DNA of 64,000 nucleotides from a virus, in the IMG/VR virus record IMGVR_UViG_3300032307_001129, positions 1-64,000 of that record. The stretch is one strand, 5' to 3'. The notes under the pieces are model-generated. The model saw nothing but the letters and a program-made list of their open reading frames with translations. It made no database searches and had not been told where the DNA came from. This document shows positions 27,198 through 36,601 of the stretch, piece by piece. Positions within the stretch are counted from its first letter, which is position 1. Every line of letters begins with the position of its first letter. The position numbers were made by a program, and so were the translations under genes.

Positions 27198-28469
27198 TTA
27201 TTTTAATTTTGACATTAAGTCTTTCATTCTTCTAAACTGAGGATTTTCATAAGCTTTCGATTCAGAAAGAACCTGAGTTGAGGAAGAAGTACTCGGACTT
27301 GTCCTTAGTTTTTCAACCACAGATTCAGATACAGGTTTTTTTGTATCTAAATCATTTTTAAGATTATTGTAAAGATTCTTTGATTCTTTTAATGTTGAAA
27401 CCGAATCAAATTTCTTTAAAATGTTTATTTTTTCTTTTTTTGTGGTAGAATGTTCAGTAAATAAACGTGTAGCGTAAGCTAAATTAGCATTGAATACAGC
27501 AACTTCATTAAGTTTATCTTTAAAAAGAATTAATGCTTTTCTATATTCTGTATTCTGTTTTTTTAGTTTCGTTACTTCTTCATTAATTGCACCTGATGCA
27601 AATAATTTCTTACCTTTTATTCCTGCTCTGTCAGCACCACCTTTGTCTCCGTGTATATTCCATTTAGTTCTGGCAGCTTCACCCATTTCTTCTTCAGGTT
27701 CACCATCAAGGTCTATTTCATATACCACTTCGTCATCGTCATTCATATGACTTTTAATTGCATCATCAAAATCATCTTCTTCGTCCATTGACATATCTTC
27801 GTCACCAAAGAATGAATCTTCATCTTCTTCGTCCATTGACATATCTTCGTCACCAAAGAATGAATCTTCATCTTCTTCGTCCATTGGATATTCGTCCATT
27901 TCTGATTCGTCTAATTTAATGATATATTCATTATCACCATCTTTAAATTCGATTTGACCATCGTCTTTTTTAACGATAAACCCATCTTCAGGTTTCATTG
28001 CTTTAAAAATTCTTAAAACTTCTTCAGGACTTGCGTCTGTTGCGTTAAAAACTTCACTGTCTTGTGAATCAAACCCACCCATATCAGGTTGGTCGTCACC
28101 CATATTTAAACTATCGAAATCTGATTCTTCATCATCCATGTCTAATTCTTCATCATCCATTTCTGAATCTTCATCATCCATTTCTGATTCTTCATCGTCC
28201 ATGTCTAATTCTTCATCATCCATTTCTGAATCTTCATCATCCATTTCTTCATTATCAAGGTCTTCATCACCTTCATCAGGTACATCTTTTTTTCCTTTCT
28301 TAGGAGCCTGTTCGTAAACATCGTCCTCTTCTTCCAAAGATTCTTTCAACAAATCATTTAGTTCTTGTTTCATAGTAGAAGCAAGTATACCTTTTGCGTT
28401 TGTTTTTACGGCCTCTTCAAGTGTTTGAACTTGAAGCAATGCTTGTTCTAAAATTGATTTTTCGTTCAT
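27198..28469 (-). CDS. g22: Prohead core scaffold, gp22-like
   Basis: The 423-residue protein occupies the T4 gene 22 position between protease and capsid genes. It is extremely acidic between residues 40 and 250, with two repeat families (EMDDEELDMDDEES-type and EDSFFGDEDMSMDE-type), then has a helical C-terminal half with LNEVAVFNANLAYATRLFTE, a pattern I associate with scaffold cores of T4-like phages. Several LxE sites (LKE, LNE, LSE) would let the protease destroy the core on maturation. It is longer than T4 gp22 (269 residues) because of the acid repeats. Confidence 0.8.
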   Translation of the reverse strand: MNEKSILEQALLQVQTLEEAVKTNAKGILASTMKQELNDLLKESLEEEDDVYEQAPKKGKKDVPDEGDEDLDNEEMDDEDSEMDDEELDMDDEESEMDDEDSEMDDEELDMDDEESDFDSLNMGDDQPDMGGFDSQDSEVFNATDASPEEVLRIFKAMKPEDGFIVKKDDGQIEFKDGDNEYIIKLDESEMDEYPMDEEDEDSFFGDEDMSMDEEDEDSFFGDEDMSMDEEDDFDDAIKSHMNDDDEVVYEIDLDGEPEEEMGEAARTKWNIHGDKGGADRAGIKGKKLFASGAINEEVTKLKKQNTEYRKALILFKDKLNEVAVFNANLAYATRLFTEHSTTKKEKINILKKFDSVSTLKESKNLYNNLKNDLDTKKPVSESVVEKLRTSPSTSSSTQVLSESKAYENPQFRRMKDLMSKLK

Positions 28470-28487
28470 TTGGAAATTTATTTTTTA

Positions 28488-28495
28488 TATAAATA
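28488..28495 (-). promoter_or_regulatory. Late-type TATTTATA motif
   Basis: A perfect motif 18 nt before the scaffold ATG, just downstream of a terminator hairpin; the scaffold and capsid genes can thus form a separate transcript. Confidence 0.55.
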
Positions 28496-28511
28496 TCTTA
28501 ATATTATAAAA

Positions 28512-28542
28512 AAAACCAGTTTCTATAAAAAAAACTGGTTTT
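28512..28542 (-). terminator. Terminator between protease and scaffold genes
   Basis: An 11-bp perfect stem (AAAACCAGTTT with its complement) with a loop of 9 nt and T-runs on both strands. It separates the gp21-like gene from the gp22/gp23 unit. Confidence 0.85.
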
Positions 28543-28569
28543 TAGTAACAAAAACATGAATAAATTTTT

Positions 28570-29253
28570 TTATTTATACAAGAAATTATCTAATTTATTC
28601 ATTAAATTTTTCATCTTATCTATAGACTGTGGTTTTTCCTCAGTTGATTCCTCATAATTATTTCTATCATCCAAATTTTTAAATATATATGCACCAGGTG
28701 TTGATGGTGATGACACTAAATCAAAACAAACTAATTCAAAATCATCTTGAACAATATTTTGTCCTTTTATATTTTTTAAAGAACCAACACCTCTTGATGA
28801 GATACCTAATGTTGCTCCATTCATTAAAAGCATAGCAGCTTGGTCTCCCTTAGTACTAACTATTCCCATTTTTCTCCATCCTGGTGATGTGAACAGTTTA
28901 ATTTTCCCCATTAAAATTTTACCATCCCACCATGTTTCAGTTATCGAATGAGAAACTCTATCTAAATCTATTAAACTTGATGAAGGGTGGTTTAATTCAT
29001 TTAACGCACCACCTTTCCTAATTATATTTTGATACTTTTCGTTTTCTCTTTTTAATAATGTTTCAGGATAAATACGACCATTTTTATTTGGTGTATCAAA
29101 CTTTTGTAAAACAGCATGTAATACCACATCTTCAAAAAAATTGGTATCTTTCATTTCAGATATAATCTTTTTATTATCATTTGGGGAAACATGACCCGCA
29201 TCGTATTCAATTAAAAGTTTCCTTCCGTCTTTAAATGTATATTCTTTTTCCAT
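28570..29253 (-). CDS. g21: Prohead protease, gp21-like
   Basis: The 227-residue protein is a T4 gp21-type serine protease of the herpesvirus-assemblin-like clan. GGALNELNHP (81-90) supplies the catalytic His and GISSRG (150-155) the Ser region; FDTPNKNGRIYP near residue 52 is the family's N-terminal signature. In T4-like phages it cleaves after [L/I]xE in capsid, core and internal proteins. The frame opens at a GTG at 29271, but the ATG at 29253 has a TATTTATT motif 4 nt upstream and is preferred. Confidence 0.9.
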   Translation of the reverse strand: MEKEYTFKDGRKLLIEYDAGHVSPNDNKKIISEMKDTNFFEDVVLHAVLQKFDTPNKNGRIYPETLLKRENEKYQNIIRKGGALNELNHPSSSLIDLDRVSHSITETWWDGKILMGKIKLFTSPGWRKMGIVSTKGDQAAMLLMNGATLGISSRGVGSLKNIKGQNIVQDDFELVCFDLVSSPSTPGAYIFKNLDDRNNYEESTEEKPQSIDKMKNLMNKLDNFLYK

Positions 29254-29257
29254 ATTT

Positions 29258-29265
29258 AATAAATA
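29258..29265 (-). promoter_or_regulatory. Late-type TATTTATT motif
   Basis: A one-base variant 4 nt before the preferred protease ATG at 29253; a perfect TATTTATA lies a further 20 nt upstream (29286-29293). Confidence 0.45.
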
Positions 29266-29298
29266 GTTCACAGAAATTTATTATATATAAATATTAAA

Positions 29299-29724
29299 TT
29301 ATTTCTTTTTATTATGAAAATTAAAAAGAATTTCATTGGTTAATATATCGTCGATAATATATTGTGATAAATTAATAATTAATTGTTTAATTTCTTTTGA
29401 CTTTAATTCAAATTTTTTATCCACATATAAGGTTATTTCTAAATCCATAAATGACCTTTTATTTGTTTTTATACTACTTGTTTTAATGTCTAAATCAACA
29501 ATAGATTCTTGTTTAAAATAAACACAATTTAAATTAAAAATGTGGTGTTTAATTACTTTACTTATTTTTGATATAATTTTTTGAAAATTATTGTTTTCTT
29601 CAGTAGGTTGTGTCCAAGAATTTAACTTGATATAAATTGTTTTTAAGTTTTTGTAATCTACTGTTCCATAACCTATCTTAACATTGTTATGTGTGTTTAC
29701 GTTAATAAATTTTCCTTTTTTCAT
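29299..29724 (-). CDS. Head-region hypothetical protein
   Basis: A 141-residue protein with alternating charged and hydrophobic residues, lying at the place where T4 has genes 67 and 68. It shows no recognised motif; the C-terminal half looks like two helices (KSKEIKQLIINLSQYIIDDI). The T4-like order suggests an assembly role, but the similarity cannot be seen directly. Confidence 0.55.
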   Translation of the reverse strand: MKKGKFINVNTHNNVKIGYGTVDYKNLKTIYIKLNSWTQPTEENNNFQKIISKISKVIKHHIFNLNCVYFKQESIVDLDIKTSSIKTNKRSFMDLEITLYVDKKFELKSKEIKQLIINLSQYIIDDILTNEILFNFHNKKK

Positions 29725-29807
29725 TAAATAATATTCATGTCTATTTTTTATGGTGTGTATTTAAAATATACATAATAAATTTAAAAAATCAAAATTTATA
29801 ACAATAA

Positions 29808-29838
29808 AAAAACCTTAGACTATTTTGTCTAAGGTTTT
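29808..29838 (-). terminator. Terminator after the 250-residue core-region gene
   Basis: A perfect 8-bp stem CCTTAGAC/GTCTAAGG extended by A/T pairs, with a 6-nt loop and T-runs on both strands, 25 nt past the stop at 29862. Confidence 0.85.
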
Positions 29839-29861
29839 TACATATAAAGTATTAAGATATT

Positions 29862-30614
29862 TTAAAGTAAACCTTCTTTAAGTTCTAGTAATTTAAAGTA
29901 ATTATATTTTGATAATTCTTTTTCATTTATTTGTTTTTTAACGTTACTAAGTTTTTCTATTAACGAATTATCATTTGACTCATTTAAGATATTTTCTATT
30001 CTACTATTTAATTCAAATTTCAAATGACTTGTTTCATTAATTAATGTTTCTTCATTCATTGACATAATATCTTTAAATTTTTTCTTTTGGTCTTCATTTA
30101 AAAAATCACCGTATTTTATATTAAAGTTACTTACTAATACATTGTTTAGTAATGAAAAATTTTCAATCTGAACATTTGAAAGTCCATCTTTTTTAATTTC
30201 TTTTTCTTTCATTAAGAAATTAATAAATTTTTCTTTAGATTCAAATTTAGTATTAATATTATTAATATTATGTTCTTCAGATAATGTATCTAACCATTCG
30301 TACAATTCGTTCTTTTCAATAACTACATCTTTTAAAATTTTATCTAATTTTTTACAATCCGTATTTATTGTTTTCATTTTTTGAATGAAATGAGGTTCCA
30401 AAGTTTCAACAAATAATCTTGCATTATCTTTTTGTACAATATGTGTTGTTTCCATATCTTCATAAAATTTATAAACTTCAACCAAATTTTTATTAGACTT
30501 TAATTTTTTTATTAAGTCTTTTAATTCTTTCTTATTACCTGAATTGTAAGCTTCGGTTAATTTAACCAATACTTTTGTTTTTAATTCACCAAATTTTGTC
30601 ATATTATTCTTCAT
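29862..30614 (-). CDS. Probable prohead core protein
   Basis: This 250-residue, highly helical and charged protein lies directly after the portal gene, where T4 has its small core genes. It contains LNES and INET sites that fit cleavage by the prohead protease. The frame starts 11 nt inside the portal gene; a second ATG at 30602, just after the portal stop, is an equally good start. Identity as gp67/gp68 counterpart is inferred from position only. Confidence 0.55.
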   Translation of the reverse strand: MKNNMTKFGELKTKVLVKLTEAYNSGNKKELKDLIKKLKSNKNLVEVYKFYEDMETTHIVQKDNARLFVETLEPHFIQKMKTINTDCKKLDKILKDVVIEKNELYEWLDTLSEEHNINNINTKFESKEKFINFLMKEKEIKKDGLSNVQIENFSLLNNVLVSNFNIKYGDFLNEDQKKKFKDIMSMNEETLINETSHLKFELNSRIENILNESNDNSLIEKLSNVKKQINEKELSKYNYFKLLELKEGLL

Positions 30615-32418
30615 TTAAAATATTTTTTAGTTTATTTTCTATTTCATAAATATTCTTTTGTGCCTTATTGATGTCAAATAATTCACTTAATTCATCACCT
30701 TCACCTAACATATTTAATAAATTTCTCCTCTTTGTTGATTCGGCTAATGGTGCTGAAGTTTCAGTAGATGGTGGTGTTGAAGAACCTCCCATATCCATAC
30801 CACCCATTTCACCGCCAGCGCCAGCATCTGCATTTTGTGATTTTTCTAACTTATCCCTTTCCTCTTTAGAAATACCATATTTTGAATCAACATCATCGAA
30901 AACACCTGAACGTTTAATTACATTTTGAGTGTTTTGTAATTCAATACCCATTGCTCTTTCTAACCTTTGTTGTTGTAAATCAAGTAAAACTTCATTGTCA
31001 CTCATACCTAAAATATTTTTCTTAGCCCAAGTATGTGAAACAGGTAAAATACCTAATTGTGAATTATCTGATGTTGCATCTTTATATAGTAAGATTTTTT
31101 CTTTCCATTGTTCTATTCTTAATAAATCAGATTGTGCTGATGGATTTGTCAAAGAAAGAGTAAAATTATCTAATTCATCTTCCATTCCAAGAAGATAAAG
31201 ATGCATTAAAGCTATTTTATTTAACTCCTGAACTAATGATTTTTGTATTCTATTAATTGTTCTAGCGAAACGGATATCCATTAACGCTAATTGTTTACCA
31301 TCACCAACAACTTCTTCAAATCCTAAAAATGCTTTAGGAATACGAAGAGCCGCCAACATTTTCTTTTGAATGTATTCGATATCGGCAATCTCACCTAAAT
31401 TTTGTGCTCCTGGTAATGTTTCTATTGGGTTAGTTTGAGTAGCGTCACGAACAGGAATAAAATAATCTTGGTCTACTGCCATTTGATTATATCTCATATC
31501 TATTTGTCCATTCCTTGAATCAACTATTTGGTCTCTTTTAAATTTATTAGCAACACGTTGAACATAAGATTCAATGTCCTTATCGTCCATATTACCAACA
31601 AACACTTTAAAAACTCTTCTTTCTGGTGCTCTAGTTGTTCTATAAATTAACATCGCGTCTTCAGCTAGAAGTAATTGTTTCCAAATTCTTCTAATCTTAT
31701 CTAACATACTGGTTCCATATGGAAGTTTCCTATCATCACCCAACAATCTAAAATGTGCCATTTCCCATGCTTGGAATTCTAACTCTTTATTAGTCCATTG
31801 AAATCTTAGTTCCCTTGTTGGTATATTATTAGTTCTTTGATTCGGTGATTTAGATTCTCTCCCTTCAATTCTTTGTATTTCAATATTTGGTAATTGTTGA
31901 CAACCAATAATACCTTTTTCAGGATCTATTTTTAAGTAAACAAAATTATCACCATACTTACAAACACCTCTGGTCCACATTTGTAAATTTGTGTTTAAAT
32001 CTAATCTATTTAAAAAAAGGTCTTCTAAAATTGTCTTAACTCTAGTTGATTCTGAAAAAATAGTTAAAATTTCACCTTTTTCAGAAAGTGTTGTGGATTC
32101 TTCAGCATATATATCTAAGGCTGCCGATATTTCTGGAGTAAATTCCATACTTTCATAATCATAATAGGCTGACAATCTATTAGGTTCATAATAAACCGAC
32201 TGATTATATAATGATTGATCTAATTTAGTCCATTTATCGGCAATATATTGATTTTGTTGTGCTTGTAATGCGGCTTTTTCGTACTCCTCTCTACTATTTG
32301 TTTTTAGTATTTCATCTTTAGAAAAATTAAATGACGGAGCTTCTTCTGGTCTCAATTTTCCAGGAAAACCAAACATTTGTGTTAATCTTTGAAATACTGT
32401 TAAATTACTATCTGCCAT
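30604..32418 (-). CDS. g20: Portal protein, gp20-like
   Basis: The 604-residue protein matches T4 gp20 along its length: MEFTPEISAALDIYAEEST near residue 90, WTRGVCKYGDNFVYLKID, AHFRLLGDDRKLPYGTSMLD, RTTRAPERRVFKVFVGNM and MLAALRIPKAFLGFEE. The portal forms the ring at the single DNA-entry vertex, where terminase docks. The C-terminal 80 residues include a Gly/Met/Ser-rich linker, an addition relative to T4 (524 residues). A TATTTACA motif lies 3 nt before the ATG. Confidence 0.95.
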   Translation of the reverse strand: MADSNLTVFQRLTQMFGFPGKLRPEEAPSFNFSKDEILKTNSREEYEKAALQAQQNQYIADKWTKLDQSLYNQSVYYEPNRLSAYYDYESMEFTPEISAALDIYAEESTTLSEKGEILTIFSESTRVKTILEDLFLNRLDLNTNLQMWTRGVCKYGDNFVYLKIDPEKGIIGCQQLPNIEIQRIEGRESKSPNQRTNNIPTRELRFQWTNKELEFQAWEMAHFRLLGDDRKLPYGTSMLDKIRRIWKQLLLAEDAMLIYRTTRAPERRVFKVFVGNMDDKDIESYVQRVANKFKRDQIVDSRNGQIDMRYNQMAVDQDYFIPVRDATQTNPIETLPGAQNLGEIADIEYIQKKMLAALRIPKAFLGFEEVVGDGKQLALMDIRFARTINRIQKSLVQELNKIALMHLYLLGMEDELDNFTLSLTNPSAQSDLLRIEQWKEKILLYKDATSDNSQLGILPVSHTWAKKNILGMSDNEVLLDLQQQRLERAMGIELQNTQNVIKRSGVFDDVDSKYGISKEERDKLEKSQNADAGAGGEMGGMDMGGSSTPPSTETSAPLAESTKRRNLLNMLGEGDELSELFDINKAQKNIYEIENKLKNILNEE

Positions 32419-32421
32419 ATA

Positions 32422-32429
32422 TGTAAATA
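32422..32429 (-). promoter_or_regulatory. Late-type motif variant TATTTACA
   Basis: A one-base variant 3 nt before the portal ATG. It fits the narrow spacing seen at other late genes. Confidence 0.35.
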
Positions 32430-32473
32430 CTTTTAATTAAATATAGTTAATTATTTGATAATTATGAACAATC

Positions 32474-34246
32474 TTATTTTTTTCTTTTTGAAAATAACCA
32501 AGAATATTCTTTATAGTGGTCTTTATTTGGTGTATTTATAAAATAATTATTTTCAGGATCACCCATGTTCATGGCACCAATAGAATCGAATGCAACACCA
32601 TAAGAATAGAATGATTTTTTTGTTTCATATGTTCTTTCTGAAATTGTCCAAGATTCTAACATTGCTTTACTTGCGTTTTGGTTTTTTTCTAATTGATTAA
32701 AACACATGTCAGCTGCGTACAGGGCCATTGATAAACTCATAATTGAATCATCATGATAACCTTTCATATGATCTGGTCTACCATTAATATATACAAACGT
32801 ACTTAATTCGTTTAAAAGTCTTGATGACCTAACATTAAATCCTTTTCTTAATTGTTCTTCAAACGCAGATACTATTTGTGTTCTTTTATTATTAAAATTT
32901 AATCCTGGAATTTTATCTAACGCTTTACGATTATATTCCCATATATTTTGAGTGTTGACACCATCAATATATAAATTCTTATAATTCATTTCTTGTAATT
33001 TCCTTGATGTTGCAATACCCATACCACCTGTTATATCAATAACAATAAACGCTTCATATAAAATACCCCATTTATAACAAACTGTAGCCAAATCATCTGG
33101 CGGCATTTTACCAATGTATTCTGCAACTTGTTCTCTTTCATCGAAATCAATAATATTAATTGACGAATAATCTTCACTATCTCCACGACTAACGTCCACA
33201 CCCATCAAATATCTATGACCTTGAACAGGTTCTTTCCATTGCCAAAAAGTACCTTGCATATATTTTTCTTTGGGTTCTCTTATACAATTTTTTGATATGT
33301 CTTGTTGTACACTTCCAGGAATAACACCGTCACCAGAACCTAAAAAATCGGCTTCAAGTTCCTGTGAAATTTTACGTCTATCGTATTTAAATTTTTTAGA
33401 CATAGATTCAAACCATGAAGAAAATGGTTTATAACCCATTTCAAGATATTCATTATATTTTTCTGGTTCAAAATCATATAAAATTATTTCATCATCATTA
33501 TATTCTTCTCTATTTAACATGTAATGACATATATCAATACATTTAACCCATCTTAAATCCTTAGAGTATCTGGGGTCTTTAAACCACCTTAAATCCGTTA
33601 TATGGAAGTCATTCATTCCACGAATAGATTGATCATATACACCATGATATATCGGGTCAAACCCGTTTGGTGTTGAAATTAGAATAATTTTTCCTCCTGT
33701 TGACAAAGACGCCATAGATGCTGCCCAAAAATCTTCACCTGCTTCAATATACGCTGCCTCATCAAAAATCAAAATTGTTGGAGTGTAACCACGTAACGCA
33801 TCCGCTGATGTTGCTACCGCTTTAACTTCACAACCATTATTTAATCTAAATCTACTTTCTGAGTTTTTATCAACAGAAAATCCAACATTAATCCATTCGG
33901 GCCATTGGTCAATAAAATGACGAATTTTGTTTGCCATTTCTATTGCGGTATCTCTTTTATTTGCAATAATCAATACCCTTTCCGGATTTTCTGGCTTAGC
34001 TATTTGTAATCTTCTAGATATCCAAGCTGCGGTAACGGTTGTTACACCTGCTTGTCTATATTTTTTTGTGATATTTTCATTATATGTTTCATAATCTTTT
34101 ATTAACTGAATTTGGTCAGGAAATAAATCTAATGGGACATATTTTTTTTGAGTATTATCGTAAGTTGTTAAATATGTTTTTAATGCATATGGTGCATCTT
34201 TTACTATACGTACATATTCTTTTAATTGTATTAATTTTTGATCCAT
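32474..34246 (-). CDS. g17: Large terminase, gp17-like
   Basis: The DNA-packaging motor. The ATPase half has a Walker A of the deviant kind, KYRQAGVTT (62-70), in which the Lys stands at the start and the usual GKT Lys is Val, as in lambda-type terminases; Walker B is ILIFDEAA (158-165) and the coupling motif STPNG (191-195). The RNase H-like nuclease half begins at about residue 345 with GVDVSRGDSEDY (349-360), whose Asp residues bind metal. The length of 590 residues is close to T4 gp17 (610). A TATTTATA lies 3 nt before the ATG. Confidence 0.95.
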   Translation of the reverse strand: MDQKLIQLKEYVRIVKDAPYALKTYLTTYDNTQKKYVPLDLFPDQIQLIKDYETYNENITKKYRQAGVTTVTAAWISRRLQIAKPENPERVLIIANKRDTAIEMANKIRHFIDQWPEWINVGFSVDKNSESRFRLNNGCEVKAVATSADALRGYTPTILIFDEAAYIEAGEDFWAASMASLSTGGKIILISTPNGFDPIYHGVYDQSIRGMNDFHITDLRWFKDPRYSKDLRWVKCIDICHYMLNREEYNDDEIILYDFEPEKYNEYLEMGYKPFSSWFESMSKKFKYDRRKISQELEADFLGSGDGVIPGSVQQDISKNCIREPKEKYMQGTFWQWKEPVQGHRYLMGVDVSRGDSEDYSSINIIDFDEREQVAEYIGKMPPDDLATVCYKWGILYEAFIVIDITGGMGIATSRKLQEMNYKNLYIDGVNTQNIWEYNRKALDKIPGLNFNNKRTQIVSAFEEQLRKGFNVRSSRLLNELSTFVYINGRPDHMKGYHDDSIMSLSMALYAADMCFNQLEKNQNASKAMLESWTISERTYETKKSFYSYGVAFDSIGAMNMGDPENNYFINTPNKDHYKEYSWLFSKRKK

Positions 34247-34249
34247 ATA

Positions 34250-34257
34250 TATAAATA
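34250..34257 (-). promoter_or_regulatory. Late-type TATTTATA motif
   Basis: A perfect motif 3 nt before the terminase ATG, between the upstream terminator and the gene. Confidence 0.5.
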
Positions 34258-34259
34258 TA

Positions 34260-34287
34260 AAAAAAGGTGAAATTAATCACCTTTTTT
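34260..34287 (-). terminator. Terminator before the terminase gene
   Basis: A stem AAAAGGTGA/TCACCTTTT with a 6-nt loop follows the stop of the 532-residue gene by a few bases. It separates that gene from gp17. Confidence 0.8.
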
Positions 34288-34290
34288 TAT

Positions 34291-35889
34291 TTATCTGAAA
34301 AAATCATCATCATCATCGTCATCATCGTCTGATAATCCAATTCCTGGAATACCACCTAAAAAGTCTTTAAGTTCATCGTCTGAAATCTCATCCGCAATGT
34401 CATCTACTTCACTATTGTATTCTGACAACGCGTCTTCATAATCTTCTTCTTCTAACATTTGTTCGATTGCCGTAACTAATGAAGATACAATTGATTTGGA
34501 TCTATTAGTACCTTCCATAATTTCTTTCATTAATGCTAAAAATTTACGTGCAGGTAACTCATAAATATAGATTTGTACAAATGATTGTAATTCAATTTTT
34601 TCTTCTGGATTTATCACTCTACTAGGATTAGCCATTCTAAATTTTTGCCATATTGCTGGACCTAAACGTAAATCCCACATTTCGTATTCGATAACATCTT
34701 CATATTTTGTAACCATATCAACAAAATTCTTATGTTTACGATTTTTATTGTCATAACCTTTAAATGTTAAACCAGCACCTGCTTTAACCTTTTCCATTCC
34801 TTTAATTACTTCATGAAATAGAACAGGGAAATTCATACCATGTATATATACTTGTGGTTTTGATAAATCAACAGGGTTTCCTAATGTATCTCTTTGATTT
34901 TGGTTTTCATTACCATCATCATCGTCTTCATCATTGTCTCCACCATATTCTTCATCATCATCTGGATAATCAGGAAATTTAACATCAGCTTTTCCCGCTA
35001 TTGATTGTTGAGCACTTATTATCATATTATCACTAAAATGCCAATAATTACTATCATTTACTGCCATCATAAGAGCGTAAATTTCCATTACATCTTTTCC
35101 ATTATAAGTTGGGCCAACTATATTCTTAATTTTATTTGCAACAAAAGAATAGAGATTATACGCTGAATGAGCAGAACCTTGTGTCATTGCATTTATTAAT
35201 CTCCTTTTAGCTCTTTCTAAATTAAAATTTTCTAATTTATCTACATAATCTTCCTCTACTTCAATATCTTCATCATCGATATCAATGTAGTTAGATACTT
35301 CATCATCAATATCAGGGCTTTCTGGATTTTCATTATCCATTTTATGTAAAAAATCGTCAGTTTGAATTTTTTGTCCTCGTTGTCTATCTGAATATGAAAC
35401 TAATTTTACAAATATATTAACCGAATTTTTAGGTATTTTATAAAGGTCAAAAACAGTATCAGCAGCTAATTTTTCTAATTCTTTTTTATGATTTTTTTCA
35501 AATTCATCAATTTGTGACATAGCTTCAAACATTTGTCCAGTTAAATTTCTTGAATTTGAACCAGTAGTTTGTTTTACACGTCTAATCACATCCTCATAAG
35601 TTTCAGACGCCAATAACTCTTGAAAATTTTGATTTACAGTACCTCTTGGCATCGGTACTTTTTTAAGTGGTGTATCTTGAGATGCTAACTTTGATTGGAT
35701 ACCTCCTTCAGGTCTTTCTGTAAAAGGTTCATCAATTTCAATAAACTTAGGATTCCTATCACTTTCTTCTTGATTTGGATCAAAATCTGGATTTGGTCTC
35801 CTTACACTTATTGTTTGAGGAAAAGTCATTGGCATTTCTAATAATGTTTGTTCAATTAAATTTAATATATCTTTTTTTAGGAATTTCAT
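34291..35889 (-). CDS. Acidic virion-region protein with leader
   Basis: The 532-residue protein begins MKFLKKDILNLIEQTLLEMP, where LIE and LLE fit the prohead-protease rule. Residues 20-115 are Pro-rich and extended. The rest is mainly helical with three acidic, disordered stretches and a C-terminal run of nine Asp before DFFR. No family is recognised. The gene sits directly upstream of the terminase and contains no Walker motifs. Packaging or head-vertex functions are possible, but unsupported. Confidence 0.55.
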   Translation of the reverse strand: MKFLKKDILNLIEQTLLEMPMTFPQTISVRRPNPDFDPNQEESDRNPKFIEIDEPFTERPEGGIQSKLASQDTPLKKVPMPRGTVNQNFQELLASETYEDVIRRVKQTTGSNSRNLTGQMFEAMSQIDEFEKNHKKELEKLAADTVFDLYKIPKNSVNIFVKLVSYSDRQRGQKIQTDDFLHKMDNENPESPDIDDEVSNYIDIDDEDIEVEEDYVDKLENFNLERAKRRLINAMTQGSAHSAYNLYSFVANKIKNIVGPTYNGKDVMEIYALMMAVNDSNYWHFSDNMIISAQQSIAGKADVKFPDYPDDDEEYGGDNDEDDDDGNENQNQRDTLGNPVDLSKPQVYIHGMNFPVLFHEVIKGMEKVKAGAGLTFKGYDNKNRKHKNFVDMVTKYEDVIEYEMWDLRLGPAIWQKFRMANPSRVINPEEKIELQSFVQIYIYELPARKFLALMKEIMEGTNRSKSIVSSLVTAIEQMLEEEDYEDALSEYNSEVDDIADEISDDELKDFLGGIPGIGLSDDDDDDDDDFFR

Positions 35890-35902
35890 TTTTTTTTAAT
35901 TT

Positions 35903-36601
35903 TTACCTTTTTTTAGCTTGTGGTCCAGTTTTAGGTTTTGGACCAGGATTAAATGGATTTTTTCTTACTTTTTTTTCTTCCTTTGGTTTTGTAGTTGGTT
36001 TTGTTTTAGTATCTTCTTCTACTTGACTACTTTTTCTTTTTAACCCTTCGGCTTGTGGTCCAGTTTTAGGTTTTGGACCAGGATTAAATGGATTTTTTCT
36101 TACTTTTTTTTCTTCCTTTGGTTTTGTAGTCGGTTTTGTTTTAGTATCTTCTTCTACTTGACTACTTTTTCTTCTACTATTTTTAATTGCTCTTGAAGTT
36201 AAAAAATCAGGTAACTCTTCTTCAGAACTTTCATTTAATTTACTTTTAATTAATTTTACAATATCACCTTTTGATGTAAAATTATGGAAGTATTTATTTT
36301 CAACTAATTTTCCAACCATTCTAGATGACCTATTTTTTAAACCTCTTTTTCTTCTTGATTCGTAAACTTCTTCCTCTTCTTCTTCATGATGGTCTTTTTC
36401 TCTTAATTCAACATTAAGTCCACCTTTTGTTAAATTTTTAATATCAGGAATTGGTGTTTTTTTTGATGCTATCACACTTCCCACTTGCTCATTAACCATA
36501 ATCTTATTTAAAGATAAGAGTTGTTTATCATCTAACATAGATAATGTTCTTTCTGTGAAACCTTCAGATAAAAGTTTCTTTATAATATGTATTCTTTTCA
36601 T
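35903..36601 (-). CDS. Basic leader protein with duplicated 45-residue tail
   Basis: The 232-residue protein starts with MKRIHIIKKLLSEG (LSE|G fits the prohead-protease rule). The C-terminal 90 residues are two nearly identical 45-residue units of the form RKSSQVEEDTKTKPTTKPKE, then KKVRKNPFNPGPKPKTGPQA. They are Lys/Pro-rich, disordered and probably bind nucleic acid. The duplication is recent (see the repeat entry). A packaged DNA-associated protein is a reasonable guess. Confidence 0.55.
   Translation of the reverse strand: MKRIHIIKKLLSEGFTERTLSMLDDKQLLSLNKIMVNEQVGSVIASKKTPIPDIKNLTKGGLNVELREKDHHEEEEEEVYESRRKRGLKNRSSRMVGKLVENKYFHNFTSKGDIVKLIKSKLNESSEEELPDFLTSRAIKNSRRKSSQVEEDTKTKPTTKPKEEKKVRKNPFNPGPKPKTGPQAEGLKRKSSQVEEDTKTKPTTKPKEEKKVRKNPFNPGPKPKTGPQAKKR
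35916..36174. repeat. 135-bp direct repeat inside a coding region
   Basis: Two copies (about 35916-36039 and 36051-36174), 135 bp apart, are identical over about 124 bp except for one T/C difference at 35996/36131. The offset is a multiple of three and keeps the frame. Confidence 0.9.
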
